A stretch of 64,000 bases of DNA. Source: Acinetobacter rongchengensis. GTDB taxonomy: Bacteria > Pseudomonadota > Gammaproteobacteria > Pseudomonadales > Moraxellaceae. Where the stretch lies: assembly GCF_003611475.1 (NCBI RefSeq), contig NZ_RAXT01000005.1, forward strand, positions 1-64,000. Direction: 5' to 3'. Numbering within the stretch: position 1 is the first letter of the stretch; each line of letters starts with the position of its first letter. The notes below the pieces were generated by a model that saw only the letters and a list, made by a program, of their open reading frames with translations, made no database searches and had not been told where the DNA came from. This document shows, piece by piece, positions 44,800-54,547 of this stretch. The translations under genes and the position numbers were made by a program.

Positions 44800-45252
44800 G
44801 TGGCTGAACTGAGTTTTGACCGTTTACATCAATTCTTTTGTAAAGTGCCAAGTGTGCGAGAAAGCTTTATTGATAGCTATGGCTCAGATGGCAAACAAGC
44901 ATGGTGGTTTAAATTCCAAATTAATATCGATCATCCTTTAGCTTGGCAAACTGTGCAAGAACTTGGGCATGTTTTAAATTATATTTCTAAGAATGAACGC
45001 TTACCGACTCAGTTCCTTCCTGTTTCTCCACCACCTTATATGAATGGTGAAGCCAAACAATTTCTAGCTTGGGTGATCCAATGTAATCATGCAGATTTTC
45101 CACCAGATGTGGTTTGCGACTGGTTAGAAGCACGATTACCAAAACCTGTTGAAGATGAAAGTCAGTGGAAAATTAAAACCGATTTGCATGAGTTGGATAA
45201 TATTTCTGATAAAGATTTGGATCAGATGATTCCACCGAATCCTGAGTCATAA
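44800..45252 (+). CDS. Conserved hypothetical protein
   Basis: A 150-residue soluble, acidic protein starting at a GTG (44800) that lies 24 bp after a TATAAT box (44771-44776). I recognise no domain. Visible features are a Trp-rich N-terminal part (QAWWFKFQIN, LAWQTV) and an acidic tail (LHELDNISDKDLDQMIPPNPES). It is monocistronic with a strong terminator, so it is expressed on its own. Confidence 0.7.
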   Translation: MAELSFDRLHQFFCKVPSVRESFIDSYGSDGKQAWWFKFQINIDHPLAWQTVQELGHVLNYISKNERLPTQFLPVSPPPYMNGEAKQFLAWVIQCNHADFPPDVVCDWLEARLPKPVEDESQWKIKTDLHELDNISDKDLDQMIPPNPES

Positions 45253-45273
45253 AACTTGGAAGATTAAATCAAT

Positions 45274-45305
45274 AAAAAACCCTTCTTTAAAAAAGAAGGG
45301 TTTTT
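45274..45305. terminator. Bidirectional terminator between hypothetical and PLD genes
   Basis: CCCTTCTTT and AAAGAAGGG with flanking A and T runs; usable by both convergent genes. Confidence 0.9.
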
Positions 45306-45342
45306 CTCAATTAAGCATAGTGAATTAAAGAGAAACTCCACA

Positions 45343-46806
45343 TTAGAATGTCGACCAACCACTCCATTCCATAAAACGATATAGTACGTATTTCAACTTG
45401 GAATCATCGGCATATTTCGCATAATCCACACTCATTTGACGTCCATCAAAGTTTGACCAAGCTGAATTAAAATATTGTTCTGCATCCACAAAAACGGGTT
45501 GCTGTGAATTTCCAAGCACTCTTAGATCAGTTTCCAAATTATAGTTTTTTAAATTACGTGCCGTAAAATTTGCAGAACCTAAAATCATTTCCGCAGATTG
45601 TGCGTTGCGTTTGATGATCATTTTGCTATGACATTGCTCGCCTTGTGTATTACACCAACGTACATTTATCCCAGCATCATGTAATTCTGAAGCGACTTGG
45701 CGATTGGGGATCCCATTCTTTTGACGACCAAAAGCATCTTTATTGGGGTCTAGTAAAATACGTAAACTTGCACCACGTTGTTTTGCTGCGATGAGCGCTT
45801 TAATAATTTTTCGTTCTGACAAATAAAACATCGCTAAATCAATATGATCATTGGCTTTCGCTGTTTCAAGCATGTTCAAAACTGCTTTATAGATTGCTGC
45901 TTCTGTTAATACTTGTACTTGAGGATCTTTCGGATTTTCAGGTAATTTTCCAACGACCACAAAAGGCGTATCACCATCCGACATCTGTGCGACAGGTTGT
46001 TCAGACTTTAAAATATCTACCGCTGTTGCACCTTCTACTTGCAATGCAATATTTGAATGACGCGAACTTCCATCATGTGGATTGGCTGATGTGACGATCG
46101 CTTTCCAACCTTCTGCTGTATCCACTACAATGGTTTTACGATGATTGGCTTTAAAATTAAACAAATTCAGATAACTACGAATCGTGATTGGCTGATTTCC
46201 AAATGGGTTTTTCAACCAACCCTTTTCAGCGTTATTACCAATATTTTGACAACATAAGTACCAAAAACCAGACCATGTTGGATTTGATGAGCGTAACGGC
46301 GTTAAATTGGTTTCAATCACATCAATACCAGCCTGACGCAGTTCACGATATTGCTCAGGAGCAATCCCACCATATACTGAGTTAATTGGATCAGTAATAA
46401 ATTTGATTTCTAAACTAGGATTCACCACTTTTTGATTGATGAGTGCTTGTGTTAATTGATCAGTCAGCGCTCGTTGTGGCACTTTCGAATGACCAACTTC
46501 ACTGTTGAATAGAAACATATCAACCACGATGGTGGTTTTAGCTTCTTTAATCAGCTGTAAAATTTGATCAAAAATATGCTGATCGATTTGTTGCTTTCCT
46601 TGCGCATCAATATACGTTTGATCCGCAATAAACTTCACATTGCCATGTCTAAGTTGACCTGTAAAATCCAGCCCTTGCGGCATGGGTTTATAAGTATGAT
46701 ATATCGCTGAAGATAAGTAGCCTAAAGCCAATATACCAACGATGATGCCGAAGTAACGTCGTCGTGACCAACTCAGCTTACTATGAATTTTATTAAAGAT
46801 ACGCAT
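45343..46806 (-). CDS. Phospholipase D-family protein (cardiolipin-synthase-like), membrane-anchored
   Basis: A 487-residue protein with one N-terminal TM helix (about 18-38) and two PLD domains. The first motif is intact: HRKTIVVD followed by TSANPHDGSS. The second reads HSKMIIKR followed by LGSANFTARNL, so the Asp of the HxKxxxxD motif is Arg. The paired-motif architecture fits transphosphatidylases such as cardiolipin synthases, but the missing Asp and lack of the usual two N-terminal TM helices leave the reaction open. Monocistronic. Confidence 0.8.
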   Translation of the reverse strand: MRIFNKIHSKLSWSRRRYFGIIVGILALGYLSSAIYHTYKPMPQGLDFTGQLRHGNVKFIADQTYIDAQGKQQIDQHIFDQILQLIKEAKTTIVVDMFLFNSEVGHSKVPQRALTDQLTQALINQKVVNPSLEIKFITDPINSVYGGIAPEQYRELRQAGIDVIETNLTPLRSSNPTWSGFWYLCCQNIGNNAEKGWLKNPFGNQPITIRSYLNLFNFKANHRKTIVVDTAEGWKAIVTSANPHDGSSRHSNIALQVEGATAVDILKSEQPVAQMSDGDTPFVVVGKLPENPKDPQVQVLTEAAIYKAVLNMLETAKANDHIDLAMFYLSERKIIKALIAAKQRGASLRILLDPNKDAFGRQKNGIPNRQVASELHDAGINVRWCNTQGEQCHSKMIIKRNAQSAEMILGSANFTARNLKNYNLETDLRVLGNSQQPVFVDAEQYFNSAWSNFDGRQMSVDYAKYADDSKLKYVLYRFMEWSGWSTF

Positions 46807-46889
46807 AAGAAAAAACCTAATCCAATGTATTCAGACTAGGTCTAATCTCTTTATTTTTCAATGATGGTTTGGTGAATAAAAGCAATTGC

Positions 46890-48977
46890 TTAGAATTTAT
46901 AATCTACACCAACAACAAAGTTACGGCCCATCTGTGGAATATTGGATAAGAAAGATGTGTGTTCATACACCGTTTCATCCAATAAATTATTGGCATTAAA
47001 GAACACTTTAGCTTCTTGTTTATTTGCCAGCGGATATTTATAAGCAATCCCAACATTCACCATATTATAGCCTTGGGTTTCAGTTTCATAAGCTGCAAAT
47101 TTATCTTGATCAAATACATGTGAATATTCAGCAGAACCTGACCAATGATCATCAAAATCAGCATTTACACGCGTACCTAAACGCCCTGCAGGAATGCGTG
47201 GTGCATTTTCATTGTTAATTTTTCCTCGTACATAGTCACCAAATAAACTTGCTTTATAAACATCATTGAATTGATAAGCCACTTCAGCTTCTGTACCGTA
47301 AATTTTGGCACTGTCTTGTGAATACTTGATTAAACGGAAGTTTTCATACTGATCCAAAGTTTTTGCATAAATGTAATTATCGAACCAGTTATGATATAGG
47401 TGTACGTGGTAGCTCAGCTTATCGCCATCATAGTGTAAGCCCAACTCGACATTATTGGATTTTTCTTTGTCTAATTGATCATTCCCCAATTCATATGTAT
47501 TGGTTGCATAATGTTTTCCATCTGCATAAAGTTCTTGAGCTAAAGGCAAACGCTCCTGATGTGATCCGACCAAAGATAATTTATAGTTCGGTGCAAACTC
47601 CCAATTTATTGCACCTGAATAAGACCATGCATTGCCATCAAAATCCTTCTGTGTAGAATCAATATCAATTTCCTGATGATCAAAACGTGTACCTAACTCA
47701 AAATGGAAATCATTCCATTGACGATGCTCTAAAGCAAATAAACTATATTTTTGAGTTTTGTTCGGTGCAAGTACCGCTTCTTCGCCTGTAATATCAAGCT
47801 TTTGCTGGCTCGCCTGAACACCCAACACGCCTTCCCACTCAGCAATAGGATCATGTACCAATTCCACACGACCTTCATAACCTTTACTTTTAAAAGTAGT
47901 CATTGCTTCACTACCTTCAATTTCGTCGTGTTGATAATCGGTATAACTCGCTTGCGCACGTAATTTTTTAAATCCAACAAATGGATCATTCAGCTCAGAA
48001 CGGAAATCATAACGTTCTGTTTTCATATCAATCCAGGGACCTGAATCTCCATGCTCTTCTTCGTCATGGTCATGTCCCGAATGATCATCATGACCACCAC
48101 AATGCAGGCTTAAATCATGCAAATGGCAAGATTCATATTCATGGCTATGTCCAGGTAAACCATACTGGTCTTGACGATGACTATAAGAAACGCCAGCAAA
48201 GCCACGCTCACCAATCCATGATAAACCTAGGTTAATATTTTCCGATTCAGAAAAAGTATTCGCTACACGACGTTGTTTAGTGCTATGAGCATGATCATCG
48301 TGCTCTTCTGTCACAATATAATTCGGCGCGATGTAATCATTTGCATCACGTTTCAAGCCCTCAACACGTAGTGCAACATTTGAACCCAACCCAACAGTCG
48401 CTCCTGCATGGGCCATTTTCTCATCATTCCCCGTGTTATAACGTAGTCCAATATTTCCTTCATACCCGTCTTTTGGCATTTTTGTCGGAATTTTTGTGTC
48501 GATCACATTAACCAAACCACCCACTGAACCCGCACCATAGAGTAACGTTGATGGTCCACGAATCACTTCAATTTTTTGCGCCAACTGAGGATCAACAGTT
48601 ACTGCATGGTCTGGTGATAAACTAGAAACATCCATGGTTTCAGTTGCATTCTGTGTCACTTTTACACGTGCACCTTCTTGACCACGAATCACAGGACGGC
48701 TTGAACCAGCACCAAAAGTGTTTGAATATACACCCAATTCATTTTTTAGCGCTTCACCTAGCGTTGTGCCACCTTGCTGTAATTTTTCACGTGAAACAGT
48801 CTGATCTGCAATACCGAAGTCAGCACTCGAAGCAACCAATGGATGCCCAACGACTGTAATAGTTTCTAATGTCTGAGTATAAGGTTCCGTTGCATCTGTT
48901 GTTGTAGTATCCGCCCAAACTACAGTCGAAAAAATAGTTGAAATAGAAAGTGTCAGGGCACTTTTTGCAAAAGTCAT
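46890..48977 (-). CDS. znuD: TonB-dependent zinc receptor, ZnuD type
   Basis: Outer-membrane receptor of 695 residues: signal peptide to Ala22, TonB box in LETITVVG, plug (GEALKNELGVYSNTFGAGSS, RPVIRGQEGARVKVTQN, KIEVIRGPSTLLYGAGSVGG) and a barrel ending in VGVDYKF. An extracellular loop is very rich in His, Cys and Asp (277-310, with CHLHDLSLHC and HDDHSGHDHDEEEHGD), as in ZnuD, and suits zinc capture. A Zur-box palindrome lies 35 bp upstream of the start, which supports zinc-starvation control. Confidence 0.9.
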   Translation of the reverse strand: MTFAKSALTLSISTIFSTVVWADTTTTDATEPYTQTLETITVVGHPLVASSADFGIADQTVSREKLQQGGTTLGEALKNELGVYSNTFGAGSSRPVIRGQEGARVKVTQNATETMDVSSLSPDHAVTVDPQLAQKIEVIRGPSTLLYGAGSVGGLVNVIDTKIPTKMPKDGYEGNIGLRYNTGNDEKMAHAGATVGLGSNVALRVEGLKRDANDYIAPNYIVTEEHDDHAHSTKQRRVANTFSESENINLGLSWIGERGFAGVSYSHRQDQYGLPGHSHEYESCHLHDLSLHCGGHDDHSGHDHDEEEHGDSGPWIDMKTERYDFRSELNDPFVGFKKLRAQASYTDYQHDEIEGSEAMTTFKSKGYEGRVELVHDPIAEWEGVLGVQASQQKLDITGEEAVLAPNKTQKYSLFALEHRQWNDFHFELGTRFDHQEIDIDSTQKDFDGNAWSYSGAINWEFAPNYKLSLVGSHQERLPLAQELYADGKHYATNTYELGNDQLDKEKSNNVELGLHYDGDKLSYHVHLYHNWFDNYIYAKTLDQYENFRLIKYSQDSAKIYGTEAEVAYQFNDVYKASLFGDYVRGKINNENAPRIPAGRLGTRVNADFDDHWSGSAEYSHVFDQDKFAAYETETQGYNMVNVGIAYKYPLANKQEAKVFFNANNLLDETVYEHTSFLSNIPQMGRNFVVGVDYKF

Positions 48978-49011
48978 GGACTGGCTCTCAAAGCTCGATA
49001 TTTTGAATGTT

Positions 49012-49030
49012 TGTTATATTATAACATTTC
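49012..49030 (-). promoter_or_regulatory. Zur box upstream of znuD
   Basis: The plus strand reads TGTTATATTATAACATTTC; on the minus strand this is GAAATGTTATAATATAACA, the gamma-proteobacterial Zur consensus (GAAATGTTATANTATAACATTTC) except for the outer four bases of one arm. Confidence 0.85.
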
Positions 49031-49185
49031 ATAAAATTTGCAACAATCTTTGTCGTTTTTGTTCAGCTCTACAGGATTAGATAGAAATCTATGGTTATGC
49101 TAAAATCTATAACAGTCACTCAGTTACTCTCATTTTTTTTAATTTAGAGAATTGAATACTTACGATTTTCTCAGAGTTTCATAGA

Positions 49186-50457
49186 ATGCTGTTGCTGCAA
49201 AAAAATCCATTAAAGCCCATCATTTTTTTTGGACTCTTGTTTTTTTATTTTAATTTTTTGATCAATCTCATTACAGATGACCGGGCGAGCTGGTCTTTGG
49301 TTTATATACCACTGGCGTTATTGATTGTATATTTATTTAAAAATAAAACCTTTTACATTCACCCACTTGTTCTTATTGTTGGGGTTTCTTCTGCGTTCTG
49401 TATCACATTGAATGAATATATTTTTCATGCAGAACAGACATCATTAGATTTGGAATTTAATAAACATGCGCATAAATATATCTATCAGTTTTTGTACATT
49501 ATCCCTCTGATTTTTCTTGGAACTTTATTTAAATTCTCTAACTTCACAACTGAAACTTTTAAAAAAATTATTTTTGTGAGTATTGTTTTCTCTGTCATTT
49601 TTAATGGTTATTTAAATATATTATTTGATTTTAATCGGGGCTTATTTGCAGCGGAATTTAAGTCCGTCATTCTCTACGATTATTGTATTGTTGCCTTAAG
49701 TTTGATTGGACTTGTTTTCAGCTTTAAACTCAAAGGAAAAATGGCTTTTCTATTTATAAGCTTATGTCTTGTAAATATTACACTTATTGTATTGCATGGA
49801 AGTCGTGGTGCTTGGCTCGGTATTTCAATTGCACTTCTTATGATCTCAATTTACTTTTATAAAACCCATTTAAAACAAACACTTTATATGCTTTTCGCAT
49901 CTATTTTACTCAGTATCAGTATTTGCGTGATGCCCCACTCGCCTATTATTGAGCGGGTTGATTTACTCAAAAATGACGCCTCATTGATGCAAAAAAATAA
50001 TTATAATACCAGTGTTGGCACTCGATTCGCGCTTTGGTATTTTGCTATTGAGGCTTTTCAACAATCGCCCTACGTGGGACACGGTTTTATCAACTTTAAA
50101 AACAAAATTTGTGAACCTGTGAATGAAAGTGACGTTCCAAATTGCCAACCACATGCCCACAATATTGTGTTTCAAGAACTTGCTGCGCATGGATTGATAG
50201 GACTGTTAAATATTTTAATTTTGGCTTTCGCTACGCTTTATTTTTTTATCAAAAATACAATTCAAAAAAATAACCCTTCAACCCAAACCTTCGCCTTCGC
50301 TGGTTTGGTTTGTACAATTTATTTAATCATTTGTAGTATGAGTGATTATCTATTGTTTTATTCATTTCCAAGTATGTTTCTATTTTTAATCATATTAAGT
50401 TTAATGAACATTATCTATATTGAAAATTTAAACAATGACAACAACAATAGCTGCTGA
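49186..50457 (+). CDS. O-antigen ligase/polymerase-family membrane protein (Wzy_C)
   Basis: A 423-residue protein with about 11-12 TM helices and the large periplasmic loop typical of WaaL/PglL/Wzy enzymes. In the loop HGSRGAWLG and CQPHAHNIVFQELAAHGLIG carry the conserved Arg and His of the family. It could be a glycan ligase or an O-oligosaccharyltransferase for proteins; sequence alone cannot distinguish these. It is two genes upstream of aspS, next to the outer-core locus, and is followed by a DUF4184 gene 33 bp away. Confidence 0.82.
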   Translation: MLLLQKNPLKPIIFFGLLFFYFNFLINLITDDRASWSLVYIPLALLIVYLFKNKTFYIHPLVLIVGVSSAFCITLNEYIFHAEQTSLDLEFNKHAHKYIYQFLYIIPLIFLGTLFKFSNFTTETFKKIIFVSIVFSVIFNGYLNILFDFNRGLFAAEFKSVILYDYCIVALSLIGLVFSFKLKGKMAFLFISLCLVNITLIVLHGSRGAWLGISIALLMISIYFYKTHLKQTLYMLFASILLSISICVMPHSPIIERVDLLKNDASLMQKNNYNTSVGTRFALWYFAIEAFQQSPYVGHGFINFKNKICEPVNESDVPNCQPHAHNIVFQELAAHGLIGLLNILILAFATLYFFIKNTIQKNNPSTQTFAFAGLVCTIYLIICSMSDYLLFYSFPSMFLFLIILSLMNIIYIENLNNDNNNSC

Positions 50458-50490
50458 TTCAATCATGGCCAAACTCAAGAAATCCAAAGA

Positions 50491-51255
50491 ATGCCTTTTA
50501 CACTCTCTCATGCTGTACTTGCTCCACCGATCGCCAAATTGACTGGCAATCGCCTGCCTATAGCGGCATTGGCGATTGGCACAATGACACCTGACCTTTA
50601 TCGATTATTGGTCGAAACAGAAATTTATTTAAATCATCAATGGAAAGGCATTATTTATCCCGATCTATTGGTTGGTTTATTGTTCTGCTTTTTTTGGTAC
50701 GCACTTTACCGTCCAATGCTGTTTAAATTTTTAGCGATTGCTAAACCACTTCATATTGATTCGCTTGCCAATTTTTTAAAATTCGTAGTTTCAATTATCG
50801 TGGCCATTCTTATAGGTACAGCAACGCATATCATTTGGGATGGTCTAACCCATTTGGATTTCAGAACCTTTGCCTTTCACGACTTTTTAGCACAACCTGT
50901 CTTGATTTTGAGCCATGAATATCCAATGCATAAAGTCCTACAAATCAGTTGCTCTGCTATCGCTTTGCCTTTTTTAATCTGGATGGGTATTCATTATTTT
51001 TTTAAATACCAAGTCAAAGCAAGTTTAAATCATAAAGCACAAATATTTGGCTACCTTTTATTTGCCTGCTCATTTTTTAGTGGTTGTATTTACTATATTT
51101 GTTTTGCACAAGAAACAGGGTTCTCGGCTCAAGACACCGATTTATATTATTTGATCGGCTTCTTTATAAAAGCATTTACGCGCGGTGCTATCATTTGTTT
51201 CTCAGTCGGATGCTTGATCTTCTCCATTTTAAATTATCGAAAATACTTCGATTAA
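50491..51255 (+). CDS. DUF4184 membrane protein
   Basis: A 254-residue protein starting MPFTLSHAVLAPPI, the signature of DUF4184, with about six TM helices. Conserved features are IGTMTPDLYR, ATHIIWDGLTH and LSHEYPMHK; the His/Asp residues resemble those of membrane-embedded metal hydrolases such as YdjM-like proteins, but no activity is known. It probably shares a transcript with the ligase-like gene upstream. Confidence 0.82.
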   Translation: MPFTLSHAVLAPPIAKLTGNRLPIAALAIGTMTPDLYRLLVETEIYLNHQWKGIIYPDLLVGLLFCFFWYALYRPMLFKFLAIAKPLHIDSLANFLKFVVSIIVAILIGTATHIIWDGLTHLDFRTFAFHDFLAQPVLILSHEYPMHKVLQISCSAIALPFLIWMGIHYFFKYQVKASLNHKAQIFGYLLFACSFFSGCIYYICFAQETGFSAQDTDLYYLIGFFIKAFTRGAIICFSVGCLIFSILNYRKYFD

Positions 51256-51445
51256 TCGTATAGTTGCCGATTTAATCACTCATTTTTAATTAAATTCAGC
51301 TTAAATTTATTTGAGAATCTACGGCTTTTGAGCTCAAGTCCTTGTGACTCATCGCTCAAAGAGGCATAATCTCACATTACATTTTTAGGCGATGCGCTGT
51401 TTACGTATTCGCTTCCTTAACCCATATAGTTGGATTTTTAACGCT

Positions 51446-53230
51446 ATGATGCGAACTCATTATTGCGGTTCTTTAACCGAAGCTCAAATTGACCAAACCG
51501 TAACACTTTGTGGTTGGGTACACCGTCGTCGTGACCATGGTGGTGTGATTTTCCTTGATATGCGTGACCGTGATGGTCTTGTTCAAGTGGTCATCGATCC
51601 AGATACCCCAGAAGCCTTTGCGACTGCCGATAAAGTACGTTCAGAATTTGTATTAAAAATCGTTGGTCGGGTACGTCGTCGCTATGAAGGTACTGAAAAT
51701 GCCAATATGGTGAGCGGTCAAATCGAAGTTTTAGGTAAAGAAATTGAAGTTCTTGCTGCGTCTGAAACTCCTCCATTCCCATTGAATGATGAAAATTCGA
51801 ATATCTCTGAAGAAATTCGTTTGAAGTATCGTTTCCTTGATATTCGTCGTCCAGAAATGTTAGATCGTTTACGTTTCCGCTCTAAACTGACGAACTTGAT
51901 CCGTAACTATTTTGAAGAAAATGGTTTCTTGGACGTTGAAACACCAATTTTGACACGTGCGACGCCTGAAGGTGCACGTGACTATTTAGTACCAAGCCGT
52001 GTTTCAAATGGTAGCTTCTATGCACTTCCACAATCACCACAATTGTTCAAACAATTGCTCATGGTGGGTGGTATTGATCGTTATTACCAAATTGCTAAGT
52101 GTTTCCGTGACGAAGACTTACGTGCAGATCGTCAACCAGAATTTACTCAAATCGACGTTGAAACATCGTTCATGAGTGACGATGACATTATGGATTTGAT
52201 GGAAACTTTGACGGTTAAAATGTTCAAAGAGCTTCTGAACGTAAACTTCGATAAATTTCCACGTATGACCTATGCAGATGCAATGCGTGATTATGCATCG
52301 GATAAACCAGACTTACGTATTCCTTTGAAATTGGTTGACGTTGCAGACATGATGCAAGACGTTGAGTTCAAAGTATTTGCGGGTCCTGCAAAAGATCCTA
52401 AAGGTCGTATTGTTGCACTTCGTGTACCAGGTGCTGGTTCACTTCCGCGTAGCCAAATTGACGAATATACAAAATTCGTGGGGATCTACGGTGCGAAAGG
52501 TTTGGCTTATATCAAGGTCAATGAACTTGAGAAAGGCATCGAAGGTCTTCAATCTCCAATCGTTAAATTTATCGAGCCTATCGTGCTTGATTTATTGAAA
52601 CGTGTTGGCGCTGAGAATGGTGACATCGTATTCTTTGGTGCGGATAAAGCGAAAATTGTGAATGACGCAATGGGTGCTTTACGTATCAAAATCGGTCATG
52701 ACATGAACATGGCAACGTGTGAGTGGGCACCGCTTTGGGTTGTTGACTTCCCAATGTTTGAAGAAACTGATGACGGTAAATGGACGTCTGTTCACCATCC
52801 ATTCACATTACCAAAATCAACAGTTGAAGAAGTGAAGAACAACCCAGGTGCTGCACTTTCAGTTGCTTATGATATGGTATTGAATGGTACTGAAATCGGT
52901 GGCGGTTCTTTACGTATCTTTAACTTAGAAATGCAAAAAGCAATCTTTGAAGCACTAGGCATTAACGAAGAAGAAGCAGAAGAAAAATTCAGCTTCTTGT
53001 TAAATGCTTTGAAATTCGGTGCGCCTCCACACGGTGGTTTAGCATTTGGTCTTGACCGTTTGGTGATGTTGATGACAGGTTCATCTTCTATTCGTGATGT
53101 GATTGCATTCCCGAAAACCAAAACAGCTGAATGTCCATTGACGCAAGCACCTGCACCAGTTGAACCAAATCAATTGCGTGATTTAGGCATTCGTCTACGT
53201 GAAAAAGCGAAAGCGGAAGAATCTAAATAA
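51446..53230 (+). CDS. aspS: Aspartate--tRNA ligase
   Basis: Class II aminoacyl-tRNA synthetase. The start at 51446 ([14 protein letters not shown]) is used because it opens the OB-fold anticodon domain as in other Acinetobacter proteins; the in-frame stretch upstream has no homology. Motif 2 ([19 protein letters not shown]), the GAD insert and motif 3 ([15 protein letters not shown]) are intact, 594 residues. It marks one flank of the outer-core locus. Whether it is discriminating or aminoacylates both tRNAs cannot be judged here. Confidence 0.97.
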   Translation: MMRTHYCGSLTEAQIDQTVTLCGWVHRRRDHGGVIFLDMRDRDGLVQVVIDPDTPEAFATADKVRSEFVLKIVGRVRRRYEGTENANMVSGQIEVLGKEIEVLAASETPPFPLNDENSNISEEIRLKYRFLDIRRPEMLDRLRFRSKLTNLIRNYFEENGFLDVETPILTRATPEGARDYLVPSRVSNGSFYALPQSPQLFKQLLMVGGIDRYYQIAKCFRDEDLRADRQPEFTQIDVETSFMSDDDIMDLMETLTVKMFKELLNVNFDKFPRMTYADAMRDYASDKPDLRIPLKLVDVADMMQDVEFKVFAGPAKDPKGRIVALRVPGAGSLPRSQIDEYTKFVGIYGAKGLAYIKVNELEKGIEGLQSPIVKFIEPIVLDLLKRVGAENGDIVFFGADKAKIVNDAMGALRIKIGHDMNMATCEWAPLWVVDFPMFEETDDGKWTSVHHPFTLPKSTVEEVKNNPGAALSVAYDMVLNGTEIGGGSLRIFNLEMQKAIFEALGINEEEAEEKFSFLLNALKFGAPPHGGLAFGLDRLVMLMTGSSSIRDVIAFPKTKTAECPLTQAPAPVEPNQLRDLGIRLREKAKAEESK

Positions 53231-53247
53231 TACGTCAGTATTGAAGC

Positions 53248-53280
53248 AAAACCCTGCTCCATGCAGGGTTTTTCTTTTTA
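53248..53280 (+). terminator. Rho-independent terminator of aspS
   Basis: AAAACCCTGC, loop TCCAT, GCAGGGTTTT and a T-rich tail. Confidence 0.92.
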
Positions 53281-53357
53281 TATACATACCATTCACGAAT
53301 TGAGATAAGCGCTCAGTAATGGCATAATATTCCTGTTTACTTTTGAGGTGAAAACCG

Positions 53358-53576
53358 ATGGCTATGCGTCCTGCTGTTCTTCGTCATACAATTATTATCA
53401 TTGTATTTTCAGTGGTTCAATGGGGATTTATGCGCTATATCTTAAGCAATCAACTCTTCAATTTAGACACTTATCAGCGTATTCTTTATTTCAGTATGAG
53501 TAGTTTTATTGCTGGCTTCTTTATCATTTCAGCATTAATTTACTTGGTATTAAAAGGTAATGCTGATCGAGAGTAA
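53358..53576 (+). CDS. Small two-TM membrane protein
   Basis: A 72-residue protein with two hydrophobic segments (about 10-28 and 42-66) joined by a short polar loop. TGAGGTGAAAACCG precedes the ATG, a fair ribosome site. It lies 14 bp before the acyltransferase gene and is probably co-transcribed with it. I know no family; it may be a conserved small protein at this locus edge. Confidence 0.7.
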   Translation: MAMRPAVLRHTIIIIVFSVVQWGFMRYILSNQLFNLDTYQRILYFSMSSFIAGFFIISALIYLVLKGNADRE

Positions 53577-53590
53577 TTCTAAATAAATCT

Positions 53591-54454
53591 ATGTACAGCT
53601 TACTTAAAAATTTTTCGCGCTTGCCATTAAGGGTCATTCAATCCCTTGCAAGTGCTATTGGTACACTATTATTCATTAGTAATTCTTCTGCAAAACATAT
53701 CACTGAACTCAATATAAAAGCAGCCTATCCACAACTCAATGATCAACAACAAAAACAATTAGTTAAGTCTAGTTTAAAAAGTCAAAGTATGACATATGCG
53801 GAATCAATCAAAATTTGGGGTTCATCACCTGAATTTGCCTTAGAGCAAATAAAACAAGTACACCATCTCGATATCTTTTTAGATGCTCTAAAAAACCCAA
53901 ATGGTACCTTGGCCGTGGTGCCACATTTTGGGACTTGGGAAGTGATGAATGCATGGATTAACCAGCATACCAGCCCTGTGATTATGTATAAGCCAAGTAA
54001 AAATAAAGATTTAGATCGCTTCATGCTTGAGTCTAGACAACGTTTAAATGCAACCCTTGTACCGACTGATGATTCAGGTGTACGCGCTGTGTTTAAGCAT
54101 TTAAAACAAGGAGGATTTTCTGCAATTCTTCCCGATCATATTCCTAAAGCATCAGGAGGAATATATTCTCCTTTTTTTGGACTGAATGCATTTTCATCTA
54201 CATTGCTGTCTAAACTTGCAGCAAAGACACAATGTTCTGTTATTGGGCTCAGTTGTATTCGTCGTCAAGATTTAACAGGTTTTGATTTACATTTCTTCAA
54301 GTTATCCAAAGATATTTTGTCAAAAGATTTACAACTTTCTGTCGATACTTTAAATAAAGAAATGGAACGTATGATTGATCTTGCACCTGAACAATACTTA
54401 TGGGCATACAAACGTTTTCGTAAATTAGAAGGTGGGAAGAATTTATATAAATAA
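53591..54454 (+). CDS. LpxL/HtrB-family acyltransferase
   Basis: A 287-residue lysophospholipid acyltransferase-family protein. The catalytic HX4E motif is His112-Phe-Gly-Thr-Trp-Glu117; the following ILPDHIPKASGGIYSPFFG is the substrate-binding glycine/proline segment, and EQYLWAYKRFR near the C-terminus matches lipid A acyltransferases. It would add a secondary acyl chain to lipid A at the inner membrane. Its place just inside the outer-core locus links core sugar and lipid A modification. It lacks an obvious N-terminal TM helix, only an amphipathic one. Confidence 0.85.
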   Translation: MYSLLKNFSRLPLRVIQSLASAIGTLLFISNSSAKHITELNIKAAYPQLNDQQQKQLVKSSLKSQSMTYAESIKIWGSSPEFALEQIKQVHHLDIFLDALKNPNGTLAVVPHFGTWEVMNAWINQHTSPVIMYKPSKNKDLDRFMLESRQRLNATLVPTDDSGVRAVFKHLKQGGFSAILPDHIPKASGGIYSPFFGLNAFSSTLLSKLAAKTQCSVIGLSCIRRQDLTGFDLHFFKLSKDILSKDLQLSVDTLNKEMERMIDLAPEQYLWAYKRFRKLEGGKNLYK

Positions 54455-54547
54455 TTTGAAATTAGATTTCACAAATGCTAATTTAATTATCTTTTCTAAT
54501 GAATGCTTTACTGCATTAAACTCTGAATTTAACCCAATATTATCAAT

